From positions 62,001 to 126,000 of the forward strand of contig VFZE01000007.1 of NCBI GenBank assembly GCA_016871315.1: a stretch of DNA of 64,000 bases. The letters run 5' to 3'. The notes beneath the pieces were generated by a model. That model made no database searches and had not been told where the DNA came from. It saw only the letters and a list, made by a program, of their open reading frames with translations. Both the position numbers and the translations under genes were made by a program. Shown here one piece after another: positions 49,853 through 58,177 of the stretch; the stretch's first letter is position 1, and every line of letters starts with the position of its first letter. Source of the DNA: Acidimicrobiia bacterium. Lineage in GTDB: Bacteria; Acidobacteriota; Terriglobia; Bryobacterales; Bryobacteraceae.

Positions 49853-51452
49853 AACGCGCCATCTTTCCCAGGAGGAGATGCTCAAGCTTGCCGACGGAGA
49901 GCTGCCGGGCTCGGCCCAGGCGCGTGCTCACCTGGAAGCCTGTTGGCAGTGCCGCGCTGATTTCGAAGAACTGCAAGCCTCCATCGGCGAACTGATCCGC
50001 TACCGCAAGTCCGCCTGGCAGCCTTACGCGCCTCCGCCTCCGGCGCCCTGGGCGGATCTGCGCCCGCGGTTCCAGCAAGCCGATGCGGGCCTCGCAAACC
50101 GGCCGTTGTTCACCAGGCTCGCCGGCTGGTTCTCTTCCACCTTTCGCCCTCCCACCCGCTGGGCGCCCGCCGCGGTCGCCATGCTCGCCATGGCCGCCAT
50201 CATTTATCAGTTCTGGGATACACCCCGTGTCGAGGCAGCCGTCATCCTTCGCAAGGCGGTCGACGCCGCCGCCGTGCGGCCCGCTTCCGCAAAGCGTCTC
50301 GACATCCGCCAGGGCGGGCGTCCCGCCGAGCCCGCCGCCGTGGAAGCTCTCTTCCGCGCCGCTCATTACGATTGGCGGAATCCGCTCAGCGCCAAAGCTT
50401 ATCTGGACTGGTTCGATCAGCTTTCCCAAAAACAGGAAGAGGTCATCTCCGATCCCGATTCGGCTTCCGCCCCCGCCTGGCTCATCCGCACCACTACCCG
50501 ACACAGTGAGCTTGTCCAGGCCACTCTCCTCCTTAGCCGCGATGACTGGCAGGCGCTCGAAGGCACCTTTCAGTTCCGCGGCCAGGAACTGATCCGGATT
50601 CGCGAACTCGCCGCCGAACCCGCCGCGGAGACTCTCTCGACGGCTGCCGCGCCTCCGCCGCCCGCCGCCGGCGCCCCTGCCGCGCCGCCCTCCAGAACCG
50701 CTTCCCCGTCCCCCGGCGATGAGCTTCGCGTTACCGCCGCGCTTCACCGCATCTCCGCCGATCTGGGTGACCCCGTCGACATTGCGCGCTCTTTCGAGCG
50801 TATCCTGATAACTGGTGTCGGTATTCCCGCCGAACGACGGCGTCAGATCCAGGAGGCCGTGGGCGCCATGCCTTTCGTCGAGCTTCAGTTCCAGGAGCCT
50901 GCCGCTTCCTCCTCCTTGCCGTCGGCATCCCGGCGCATCTCTTCCACCAGACGAGCCTCTCCCTTCCAACAACAGCTGGAACAGCAGCTCGGCGGCCGGC
51001 CCGCGCTGGATCAGTTCACCGACCTGATTCTCGATGCCACGGACCAGATGATGTCCCAGGCGCACGCTCTGCGCCGCCTCGCCGAACGCTTCCCGCGCGC
51101 CGTGGAAACCTCGCTGCCGCCGGAGGATCGCGCATTGCTCGACAAGCTCCGCGGTGAGCACGCTGCGGCCCTGCGCGAACTCCTCGCCCGCATTCACGCC
51201 GACGCCAGTCCTGTTCTTCGCGCTCTGTCGGCTCAGCCCTCACCTGCACCCGCGCCGCAGCTACAGGACTGGCAGGCCTCCACCTCGCGCTTCTTTGAAA
51301 CCGCGCGGCGGATGGAGCGGCTCTTTACTATCCTGCTCGGCGGCGCCACCGCCGACTCCGGCGCACCGGATGAAGCCGGCCTTCCCTCTGAGTTGCTTGC
51401 TTCTCTCCATCAGTTGACCCAGCTCGGCCAAGCCCTGGAGCCGCGCCCGTGA
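49839..51452 (+). CDS. Zinc-type anti-sigma factor with large periplasmic domain
   Basis: 537 aa. Residues 1-60 are an anti-sigma zinc domain with His31-x3-Cys35-x2-Cys38 (HLEACWQC). One TM helix lies at ~108-126 (WAPAAVAMLAMAAIIYQFW). The remaining ~410 residues face the periplasm: a strand/helix part (~130-260), a Pro/Ala-rich linker (~270-300), then a helical domain with many Glu/Arg pairs (ILDATDQMMSQAHALRRLAE). The periplasmic part resembles no domain I can name. Overlaps of 14 and 4 bases with its neighbours couple sigma, anti-sigma and receptor. Confidence 0.82.
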   Translation: MSRLETRHLSQEEMLKLADGELPGSAQARAHLEACWQCRADFEELQASIGELIRYRKSAWQPYAPPPPAPWADLRPRFQQADAGLANRPLFTRLAGWFSSTFRPPTRWAPAAVAMLAMAAIIYQFWDTPRVEAAVILRKAVDAAAVRPASAKRLDIRQGGRPAEPAAVEALFRAAHYDWRNPLSAKAYLDWFDQLSQKQEEVISDPDSASAPAWLIRTTTRHSELVQATLLLSRDDWQALEGTFQFRGQELIRIRELAAEPAAETLSTAAAPPPPAAGAPAAPPSRTASPSPGDELRVTAALHRISADLGDPVDIARSFERILITGVGIPAERRRQIQEAVGAMPFVELQFQEPAASSSLPSASRRISSTRRASPFQQQLEQQLGGRPALDQFTDLILDATDQMMSQAHALRRLAERFPRAVETSLPPEDRALLDKLRGEHAAALRELLARIHADASPVLRALSAQPSPAPAPQLQDWQASTSRFFETARRMERLFTILLGGATADSGAPDEAGLPSELLASLHQLTQLGQALEPRP

Positions 51453-54445
51453 CCGCTTCCAGCAGGCAGTTCTGGATGCTGCTGGGCCTGCTTTGCTCCA
51501 TTCCGCTTCTCGCCCAGCAATTCAGCCAGATCTCAGGCTTGATCCGCGATCCTTCCGACGCCTCCGTGCCCGGCGCCACCGTCACCGTCGTCAGCGAGGA
51601 TACCGGCTTCCGCCGCGTCGCGCTGTCCCAATCAAGCGGCGCCTATGTCGTCGCTTCGCTGCATCCGGGCCTCTATCGCATCACCGTCCGTAAGCCCGGT
51701 TTCCGCACCGTCGTTCATCTCGGCGTCAAACTCGACGTCGCCAGTTCCGCACGCGTCGATTTCTTGCTCCAAGTCGGCAGCCTCCAGGAACAGATCACCG
51801 TCGACGGCTCCTCCATCAGCCTTCCTCATGAGGACTCCGCTTCCGGCGCCCTCGTCGGACGCGACTGGATTGACCGCCTTCCTCTCAACGGCAGAGGCTT
51901 GCTCGGACTCCTCGAACTCGCCCCAGGCGCACTGATCACCCCCGCCACGCGCGGCGAAGCAGGCCAGTTCACCGTCAACGGCCAGCGTCCCAATACGCAC
52001 TCGTTCACTGTCGACGGCCTCACCGTCAACAACGGCGTCACCGGCGGCGGACAGCAGGCGCAATCCACCGGCGGCTCCCTGCCCGGACTTACCGCCTTCG
52101 GAAGCTTTCACCACTTGCTCTCCACCGAAGCCCTCGACGAGTTCCGCATCCAAACCTCCACCTTCGCTCCCGACTTCGGCAAACTCCCCGGCGCCCAGGT
52201 TTCCCTCAGCAGCCGCGCCGGCGCCAATCAGTTCCACGGCTCCTTCTACCATTTCCGCCGCCAGCACCAGCTCGACGCCAATGACTGGTTCGCCAACCGC
52301 GCCGGTCTGCGCGACACCGGCTCCCGTTTCAATGATTCCGGAGCCACCCTCGGCGGCCCGCTCGCCAGAAACCGCGCTTTCTTCTTCCTCTCCTATGAAC
52401 GGCTGCGCCTCCGCCAGCCGCTTCTGTGGCGCTCCCCGGTGCCGTCGGCCGACACCAGGAATCGGGCGCCGGCTTGGGTCGGGCCGTTATTTGATCTCTT
52501 CCCTCCTTCCTCCGGCGCGGCTCTTGGGGATGGCTTGAACGATTGGGCCGGACTGAGCCAGCGTCCCTCCCGCCTCGATACCCGCGCCGCCCGGCTCGAT
52601 TACGCCCTCACTTCCCGCATCACCCTCTTCTCGCGCATCACCGAAGCTCCTTCACGCTCCGAGTTCGGCAATACCCAGGTCAATCGCCTCATCATTCGTT
52701 CCGCCAATCTTTCCGGCGGCCTCAATGCCACCCTCGGGCCGCAATTCATCAACGATTTCCGCTTCGGCTTCAACCGCACCCGCGGCGACTCCACCTGGCG
52801 CATTGATCGTCCGCTCCCGGACTGCTACCTCCCCACGATTCCTTTCCTCGAATCCACTCGCGGCGTCTCCTGTGATTCCTTCTTTCAGATTTCCATTGCC
52901 GGGCTGGAACGCCTGATCTCCGGCCGCGAAAGCCAGAACAGGCAGGTTCAATGGCAACTGCTCGAGTCCGTCGCCCTCACCCGGGGCTCTCATCACCTCC
53001 GCTTCGGGGTCGACTACCGCAGAATCACACCCGAACGCACACGCCCCGTTTGGAACGTCCAGGTGATGGCCGAAAACCTCGCCGATTTTCAGGCCGGCCG
53101 TAATGTCTGGGTCGTCACCACCGCCCCCGAGCAAGGCCGCATCCTGATGTCGGAATACTCCGCCTATGCGATGGATAGCTTCCGCGCCAGCAGCAAGCTC
53201 ACTCTCACCTACGGTCTGCGCTGGGAGTTCAACCCCTCACCCATTTCCTTTAAACCAGTCTTCGGCCTCGAGCCCACCGGCAGCGTTTTCTCGCCTTCCA
53301 AGGGCATTCCCATCTGGCGCGCCGCTTATTCCAACCTTGCCCCACGCGCCGGTTTCGCCTATCGCCTCCACAACCACACGGCCACGATTCTCCGTGCCGG
53401 CATCGGTGTCTATTACGACTCCAGCCTCGCCGCCGCCACCGATCTCGTCAACGGCGGCCCATTCAACATCTGGCAGCTCGGCAGTCCCGCCTCTCCCGCC
53501 ACCGGGCCCATACGCACCATTCTCAACTTCGGCTTCTCCCCCGAACTGCACTGGCCTGTCGTGCGCCACTGGAACCTCTCGCTTGAACAGCCACTGTCCG
53601 GCGCCGATTCCTTCACCGCCACCTACCTCGGTTCCGCCGGCCGCTCTCTCCTCCGCCGCGAAATCTCCGGCGACGCCTACAACAGCCTCATCCGCGTCGC
53701 GCTCACCGCCAATCACGCCGTCTCCGACTATCACGCTCTGCAACTCCAATACCGCCGCCGCATGGCCCGCCGCCTGCAGATGCTCGCCACCTATACCTGG
53801 TCCCATTCCATCGACACCGGCTCTTCCGATTCCGCCCTCCACTGGCTCGGCCACAACCACTGGTCGCTCATCGATCGCGGCAACTCCGATTTCGACGTCC
53901 GCCATTCCCTCAACCTCGCCTTCTCTCTTCCCCTCCGACGCTGGTCGCTCGACGGCATCTATCGCGCCCGCACCGGATTCCCCATCAACGTGCTTCACGC
54001 CGAGCATGCCATGGGCGTCGCCTTCGCCAACGTCTTCCGGCCTGACCGCGCCCCCGGCGTTCCTCTCTGGTCCCCTGATGCTTCCGCCCCAGGCGGCCGC
54101 CGCCTCCATCGCAACGCTTTCCTCTCGCGACCCCCGCTGGAACAAGGCAACCTCGGCCGCAACTCCGTCCCCGGCTTCGGCATGTCACAGCTCGATCTTT
54201 CCCTACGCCGCGAGTTTCCCCTCACCGAACGCACCGCCCTCCGCTTCCGCCTGGAAGTTTTTAACGTCTTCAATCAGGCAAACTTCGCCGACCCGGTCCG
54301 CTTCCTCACCAGTCCCTTGTTCGGCGAATCAGCCTCCATGCTCAACCTGCTGCTCGGCAGCGGCACTGCCGGTTCCGGTCTCGCTCCCATGCTCCAGATC
54401 GGCGCTCCGCGCTCCTTACAATTCTCGTTCGGCTTCCACTTTTAA
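51449..54445 (+). CDS. TonB-dependent receptor (Oar-like) of the sigma/anti-sigma unit
   Basis: 998 aa. The signal peptide is MTASSRQFWMLLGLLCSIPLLAQ. A carboxypeptidase-regulatory domain occupies ~27-115 (SGLIRDPSDASVPGATVTVV, GLYRITVRKPGFR). The plug has RLPLNGRGLLGLLELAPGAL and FTVNGQRPNTHSFTVDGLTV, and the barrel ends in RFRLEVFNVFNQANFADPVR with a terminal F-G-F-H-F. No FecA-type STN signalling domain precedes the plug, so the regulatory domain would have to contact the anti-sigma protein. It overlaps the anti-sigma gene by four bases. Confidence 0.92.
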   Translation: MTASSRQFWMLLGLLCSIPLLAQQFSQISGLIRDPSDASVPGATVTVVSEDTGFRRVALSQSSGAYVVASLHPGLYRITVRKPGFRTVVHLGVKLDVASSARVDFLLQVGSLQEQITVDGSSISLPHEDSASGALVGRDWIDRLPLNGRGLLGLLELAPGALITPATRGEAGQFTVNGQRPNTHSFTVDGLTVNNGVTGGGQQAQSTGGSLPGLTAFGSFHHLLSTEALDEFRIQTSTFAPDFGKLPGAQVSLSSRAGANQFHGSFYHFRRQHQLDANDWFANRAGLRDTGSRFNDSGATLGGPLARNRAFFFLSYERLRLRQPLLWRSPVPSADTRNRAPAWVGPLFDLFPPSSGAALGDGLNDWAGLSQRPSRLDTRAARLDYALTSRITLFSRITEAPSRSEFGNTQVNRLIIRSANLSGGLNATLGPQFINDFRFGFNRTRGDSTWRIDRPLPDCYLPTIPFLESTRGVSCDSFFQISIAGLERLISGRESQNRQVQWQLLESVALTRGSHHLRFGVDYRRITPERTRPVWNVQVMAENLADFQAGRNVWVVTTAPEQGRILMSEYSAYAMDSFRASSKLTLTYGLRWEFNPSPISFKPVFGLEPTGSVFSPSKGIPIWRAAYSNLAPRAGFAYRLHNHTATILRAGIGVYYDSSLAAATDLVNGGPFNIWQLGSPASPATGPIRTILNFGFSPELHWPVVRHWNLSLEQPLSGADSFTATYLGSAGRSLLRREISGDAYNSLIRVALTANHAVSDYHALQLQYRRRMARRLQMLATYTWSHSIDTGSSDSALHWLGHNHWSLIDRGNSDFDVRHSLNLAFSLPLRRWSLDGIYRARTGFPINVLHAEHAMGVAFANVFRPDRAPGVPLWSPDASAPGGRRLHRNAFLSRPPLEQGNLGRNSVPGFGMSQLDLSLRREFPLTERTALRFRLEVFNVFNQANFADPVRFLTSPLFGESASMLNLLLGSGTAGSGLAPMLQIGAPRSLQFSFGFHF

Positions 54446-54502
54446 TCTCCGCGCCGTGGCAGTTCCGTTTCCGGAAAGCTCTTAGTCATTGAGGAACGCA
54501 CC

Positions 54503-54577
54503 ATGAGAATAAGGCCCCTGCTGGTCCTTTATCTTCTGATTGTCCGAGTCGCTTACGCGGTGTGGCGCGCGCTCTAG
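54503..54577 (+). CDS. Tiny hydrophobic ORF (24 aa) after the receptor
   Basis: ATG 54503 has GAGGAA nine bases upstream. The peptide [20 protein letters not shown] plus four residues is one membrane-spanning helix with basic ends. It lies 57 bases after the receptor stop and its stop overlaps the convergent ispG end. It could be a small membrane peptide of the signalling unit or chance; conservation would decide. Confidence 0.4.
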   Translation: MRIRPLLVLYLLIVRVAYAVWRAL

Positions 54578-55809
54578 GAAACCGCCGCTTCGCGCCGCCC
54601 GTACCGCGCCGTCACGTAGTCGTTCAGGATCGCGATGAACTCTTCCACAATCCGCTCCCCGCGCAGCGTGCGCGTCAACCGCCCATCCACATACACCGGC
54701 GCCACCGGCTCCTCGAACGTCCCCGGCAACGAAATCCCGATGTTGGAGTGTTTCGATTCACCCGGCCCGTTCACCACGCAGCCCATCACCGCCACCGTCA
54801 TCTCCTCCACGCCCGCGTGGCTTTCCTTCCACACCGGCATCTGCTCTTTCAAATACCGCTGGATCTGATCCGCCATCTCCTGGAAGAACGTGCTCGTCGT
54901 GCGCCCGCAGCCCGGACACGCCGTCACCTGCGGCGTGAAGCTCCGCAGCCCCAGCGATTGCAGCACCTGCTGGCACACGATCACTTCCTCCGTGCGGTCC
55001 CCGTTCGGCATCGGCGTCAGCGAAGCGCGGATCGTATCGCCGATCCCTTCCTGCAATAGCACCGCCAGCGCCGCCGTCGTCGCCACGATTCCCTTCGAAC
55101 CCATCCCCGCCTCGGTTAGCCCCACATGCAGCGGATACTCGCACCGCGCCGCCAGGTCGCGATACACCGCGATCAGGTCCTGCACCTTGCTCACCTTCGC
55201 GCTCAGGATGATCTGGTCCGGCCGCAATCCGTAACTCACCGCCGCCTCCGCCGACAGCAGCGCGCTCGCCACAATCGCGTTCCGCGTCACTTCGTTCGCG
55301 TCCAGCGGTTCGCTCAGCGCCGAATTCTCGTCCATCATCCGCGTTAGCAGCGCCTGGTCGAGCGACCCCCAGTTCACGCCGATCCGCACCGGCTTGTCAT
55401 ACTCAATCGCGCATTCGATCATCGTCCGGAAATTATCATCGTGCTTCTTGCCGATATTCACGTTGCCAGGATTGATCCGGTATTTAGCCAGCGCTCGAGC
55501 GCACTCCGGATACTTCTTCAGCAACAAATGCCCGTTGTAGTGAAAGTCGCCCACGATCGGAACCTCCACCCCGAACATCTGGAGCGCCGCAACGATCTTC
55601 GGCACTGCCGCCGCTGCTTCTTCCGTGTTCACCGTCACACGCACCAGCTCGGAGCCGGCCTGCGCCAGCGCCATCACCTGGTTCACCGTTCCGGTCACAT
55701 CCGCCGTGTCCGTGTTTGTCATCGACTGCACGACGATCGGATGAGTCCCGCCCACCTTCACGCCGCCTACCTCCGCTACGATTGATTTCCGGCGCGCAAT
55801 TGCCGCCAT
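54574..55809 (-). CDS. ispG: 4-hydroxy-3-methylbut-2-enyl diphosphate synthase
   Basis: 411 aa. It reduces MEcPP to HMBPP in the MEP isoprenoid pathway with a 4Fe-4S cluster. N-terminal [20 protein letters not shown], substrate barrel motifs ([11 protein letters not shown]), cluster cysteines in [14 protein letters not shown] and [20 protein letters not shown] with the following Glu. Its length matches the common bacterial form. It stands alone; the polyprenyl synthase of the window uses its downstream products. Confidence 0.96.
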   Translation of the reverse strand: MAAIARRKSIVAEVGGVKVGGTHPIVVQSMTNTDTADVTGTVNQVMALAQAGSELVRVTVNTEEAAAAVPKIVAALQMFGVEVPIVGDFHYNGHLLLKKYPECARALAKYRINPGNVNIGKKHDDNFRTMIECAIEYDKPVRIGVNWGSLDQALLTRMMDENSALSEPLDANEVTRNAIVASALLSAEAAVSYGLRPDQIILSAKVSKVQDLIAVYRDLAARCEYPLHVGLTEAGMGSKGIVATTAALAVLLQEGIGDTIRASLTPMPNGDRTEEVIVCQQVLQSLGLRSFTPQVTACPGCGRTTSTFFQEMADQIQRYLKEQMPVWKESHAGVEEMTVAVMGCVVNGPGESKHSNIGISLPGTFEEPVAPVYVDGRLTRTLRGERIVEEFIAILNDYVTARYGRREAAVS

Positions 55810-55853
55810 TCGACCTCCAATTCCGAATTGTAACGCGAGACAATGGTAGCTTC

Positions 55854-56808
55854 ATGCCCAAACCCGAGGACTTCCTTGTCACCCAGCTCGGCGAGCCGCG
55901 TTTTGTCAACCCGCTCTCCCGCCAGTCGGCCGCCGACGGCGCAGGCGTTCGCTTCATCTCCGACGACACCCGCATTCCTCTCGAAATCGAAGTCGTCCCC
56001 GGCCGCCCCTACCGCCCCGAACTCTCCTTTCAAAAAGCCGGCCCGCTCGAGCGCATCTACTTCGACCCCGCCTCAACCCGCCATCGTCACCTGCGGCGGC
56101 CTCTGCCCCGGCCTCCACAACGTCATCCGCTCTATCGTCATGCAGCTCTATCACGGCTTTGGCGTCCAAGACGTCGTCGGCATCCGCTACGGCTACAAAG
56201 GCCTCGACCCGGCCAGCGGCATCCATCCCATCCCGCTCCGCCCGCAGCACGTCGCCGATATTCACTAGCTCGGCGGCACCATGCTCGGCACCTCGCGTGG
56301 ACCCGCTGACCTCCCCTCGATGGTCAATTTCCTCCGCAACAACCGCATCCAAATCCTCTTCACTATTGGCGGCGACGGCACCCAGCGCGGCGCGCACGCC
56401 CTTGGCCAGGAGGCCGCCCGCCAGAACCACCCGCTCTCGGTCATCGGCATCCCCAAGACCATCGATAACGACATCCCCTTCGTCTGGCGCTCCTTCGGTT
56501 ATGAAACCGCGCTCGAAAAATCCCGCGAAGTTGTCGAGTGCGCCCACAACGAGGCTATCGGCCACCGCAATGGCATCGGGCTCGTAAAGCTCATGGGCCG
56601 CGAGGCCGGATTCGTCGCCGCCGGCGCCACGCTCGCCTCCGGCGACGTCAACTACTGCCTCGTTCCCGAAGTCCCCTTCGACCTTGATGGCGAAGCCGGC
56701 CTCCTCGCCCACCTCCGCAGGCGCATTGAAACCCGCGGCCACGCCGTCATCGTCGTGGCCGAAGGGGCCGGGCAGGATCGTCATCGGCATCTGGAGGTCG
56801 TTTCGCCC
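55854..56808 (+). pseudogene. 6-phosphofructokinase-family gene, frameshifted, interrupted and truncated
   Basis: From ATG 55854 (MPKPEDFLVTQLGEPRFVNP) the frame is lost near 56065-56080. It continues in another frame with IVTCGGLCPGLHNVIRSIVM and GIRYGYKGL up to an in-frame TAG at 56266-56268. After the stop a third segment reads GTSRGPADL, LFTIGGDGTQRGAHALGQEA and IGIPKTIDNDIPF with PFK catalytic residues, then FVAAGATLASGDVNYCLVPE and ends at VIVVAEGAGQD. The last ~130 residues are gone. The layout matches the long PPi/ATP PFK family of plants and spirochaetes. The third segment stays open straight into the CBS gene. Confidence 0.85.
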
Positions 56809-56810
56809 TG

Positions 56811-56819
56811 TGCTACAAT
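56811..56819 (+). promoter_or_regulatory. Extended -10 promoter of the CBS gene
   Basis: TGCTACAAT is an extended -10 (TG-n-TACAAT) inside the end of the dead PFK frame. Transcription would start near 56826, leaving about 16 bases with GGGG before GTG 56842. Confidence 0.55.
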
Positions 56820-56841
56820 ACCCGCAGTTTGGGGACGCTCA

Positions 56842-57291
56842 GTGAAACTCCACGACCCAGTCGAGCTCATTGTGAAACAGAAGGGCTCGCAGGTTCATGC
56901 GATCGCTCCTCAATTGACCGTCTACGACGCGCTCCAGAAGATGGCGGACCTGGGCGTCGGCGCTCTGTTGGTGATGGACGGAAACGAACTCGTTGGGATG
57001 GTCTCTGAGCGCGACTATGCCCGCAAGGTGATTCTGGCCGGGCGCTCCTCAAAAGAAATGAAAGTCCGGGAACTGATGACCAGTCCGGCGGTGACCGTTA
57101 CTCCGGCGATTACTGTGGATGCCTGCATGCAAATGATGACGGAAAGGCGATGCCGTCACCTGCCGGTCGTCGAGGGGGGCCGAGTTGTCGGCGTGGTCTC
57201 CATCGGCGACCTAGTGCATTGGATTATCACCGTGCAGGATCAGACGATCCGCCAGCTCGAGGATTACATCTCCGGCAAATACCCTGCCTGA
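56842..57291 (+). CDS. Two-CBS-domain protein
   Basis: 149 aa from GTG 56842 (VKLHDPVELIVKQKG), chosen over the longer frame that reads back into the PFK remnant. CBS1: APQLTVYDALQKMADLGVGA, LLVMDGNELVGMVSERDYAR. CBS2: SPAVTVTPAITVDACMQMMT, HLPVVEGGRVVGVVSIGDLV. It ends with IRQLEDYISGKYPA. Stand-alone CBS pairs bind adenine nucleotides and regulate partners; none is evident. It lies 60 bases before the complex I operon. Confidence 0.9.
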   Translation: MKLHDPVELIVKQKGSQVHAIAPQLTVYDALQKMADLGVGALLVMDGNELVGMVSERDYARKVILAGRSSKEMKVRELMTSPAVTVTPAITVDACMQMMTERRCRHLPVVEGGRVVGVVSIGDLVHWIITVQDQTIRQLEDYISGKYPA

Positions 57292-57336
57292 GAACCGCCC
57301 TCTGAAGACCCACCCTTTGCGTCCTGGAATTGTTGA

Positions 57337-57342
57337 TACAAT
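57337..57342 (+). promoter_or_regulatory. -10 box of the complex I operon part
   Basis: TACAAT (57337-57342) lies nine bases before ATG 57352 of nuoJ with no Shine-Dalgarno in between. A matching -35 is weak. Confidence 0.45.
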
Positions 57343-57351
57343 CAGTGCCCT

Positions 57352-57867
57352 ATGGCAATCTCCGCCGGTCAGATTGTCTTTTATTATCTTGCGGCCGCCG
57401 GCATTGCGAGCGCAATTCTCGCGGTGACACGACGCAATCCGGTGCATAGCGTCCTTTGGGTGCTCTCTCTCTTCCTGCACGTTGCGGGGCTTTTCCTTCT
57501 TGCCGGTGCCGAATTCCTCGCAGCCGTGCAGATCATTGTGTACGCCGGAGCCATTCTGGTCGTGTACGTGTTCTTTCTCATGCTGGTTGACCTTCCCAAG
57601 GAAGAGGCCGGCCCTCGATTCGGTGCGCACTGGCCTCTCTGCCTGATGGTAGGACTCGGATTCGCAGCCATCGCCTTGTGGGTTCGCGTACCGGGGCTGC
57701 AGACGGCGGCGCCGGCGCCGGCAGCTGCCCCCAATACCGGAAGCGTCGAGAGTTTTGGATCCGCGTTATTCAAGCAGTTCGTACTCCCGTTCGAGATCCT
57801 CTCCCTGGTGCTTTTGGCGGCTATCGTCGGCGCTGTAGTTGTCGGCAGGAGAAGGACGGAGGCCTGA
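57352..57867 (+). CDS. nuoJ: NADH-quinone oxidoreductase subunit J
   Basis: 171 aa, five TM helices. The NuoJ signature VTRRNPVHSVLWVLSLFLHV and LLAGAEFLAAVQIIVYAGAI, LVVYVFFLMLVD is intact, including the pi-bulge region of TM3. A Pro/Ala-rich loop precedes the last helix. It is the first gene of the membrane-arm run here; nuoA-I are not in this window, so this is a split operon. The next gene starts directly at its stop codon. Confidence 0.94.
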   Translation: MAISAGQIVFYYLAAAGIASAILAVTRRNPVHSVLWVLSLFLHVAGLFLLAGAEFLAAVQIIVYAGAILVVYVFFLMLVDLPKEEAGPRFGAHWPLCLMVGLGFAAIALWVRVPGLQTAAPAPAAAPNTGSVESFGSALFKQFVLPFEILSLVLLAAIVGAVVVGRRRTEA

Positions 57868-58170
57868 ATGGCTCCTCCCGGTGCCTATCTGGTGGTTAGC
57901 GCCGTCCTGTTTGCCATTGGCATGATCGGCTTTCTCTCGCGCCGCAATATTATCCTTATGCTGGTCTCGGCTGAGATCATGCTGAACGCGGTCAATGTTA
58001 GTCTGGCCGGCTTCAGCCACCAGATGCAGGATCACCGCGGACAGATTCTCGCACTCTTCGTCATCGCCGTGGCAGCCGCCGAACTGGCGGCGGGGTTGGC
58101 GCTCATGATCGCGCTGACTCGCAACCGGCCGGGAGTGCAAGTCGAAGAGCTGACTCAGTTGAAGTGGTGA
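57868..58170 (+). CDS. nuoK: NADH-quinone oxidoreductase subunit K
   Basis: 100 aa, three TM helices. The antiporter-like NuoK/MrpC motif is present: GFLSRRNIILMLVSAEIMLN with the conserved membrane Glu, AVNVSLAGFS, and the second Glu in AVAAAELAAGLALMIALTRN. It starts with no gap after nuoJ. It forms part of the proton channel between NuoJ and NuoN. Confidence 0.95.
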   Translation: MAPPGAYLVVSAVLFAIGMIGFLSRRNIILMLVSAEIMLNAVNVSLAGFSHQMQDHRGQILALFVIAVAAAELAAGLALMIALTRNRPGVQVEELTQLKW

Positions 58171-58177
58171 CGAGGCC

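Noticed and set aside
56281-57291. A PFK-CBS fusion protein of 336 residues
   Set aside because: The PFK part is truncated and preceded by a stop and a frameshift, and the CBS part has its own promoter and GTG start; the shared frame is best seen as coincidence.
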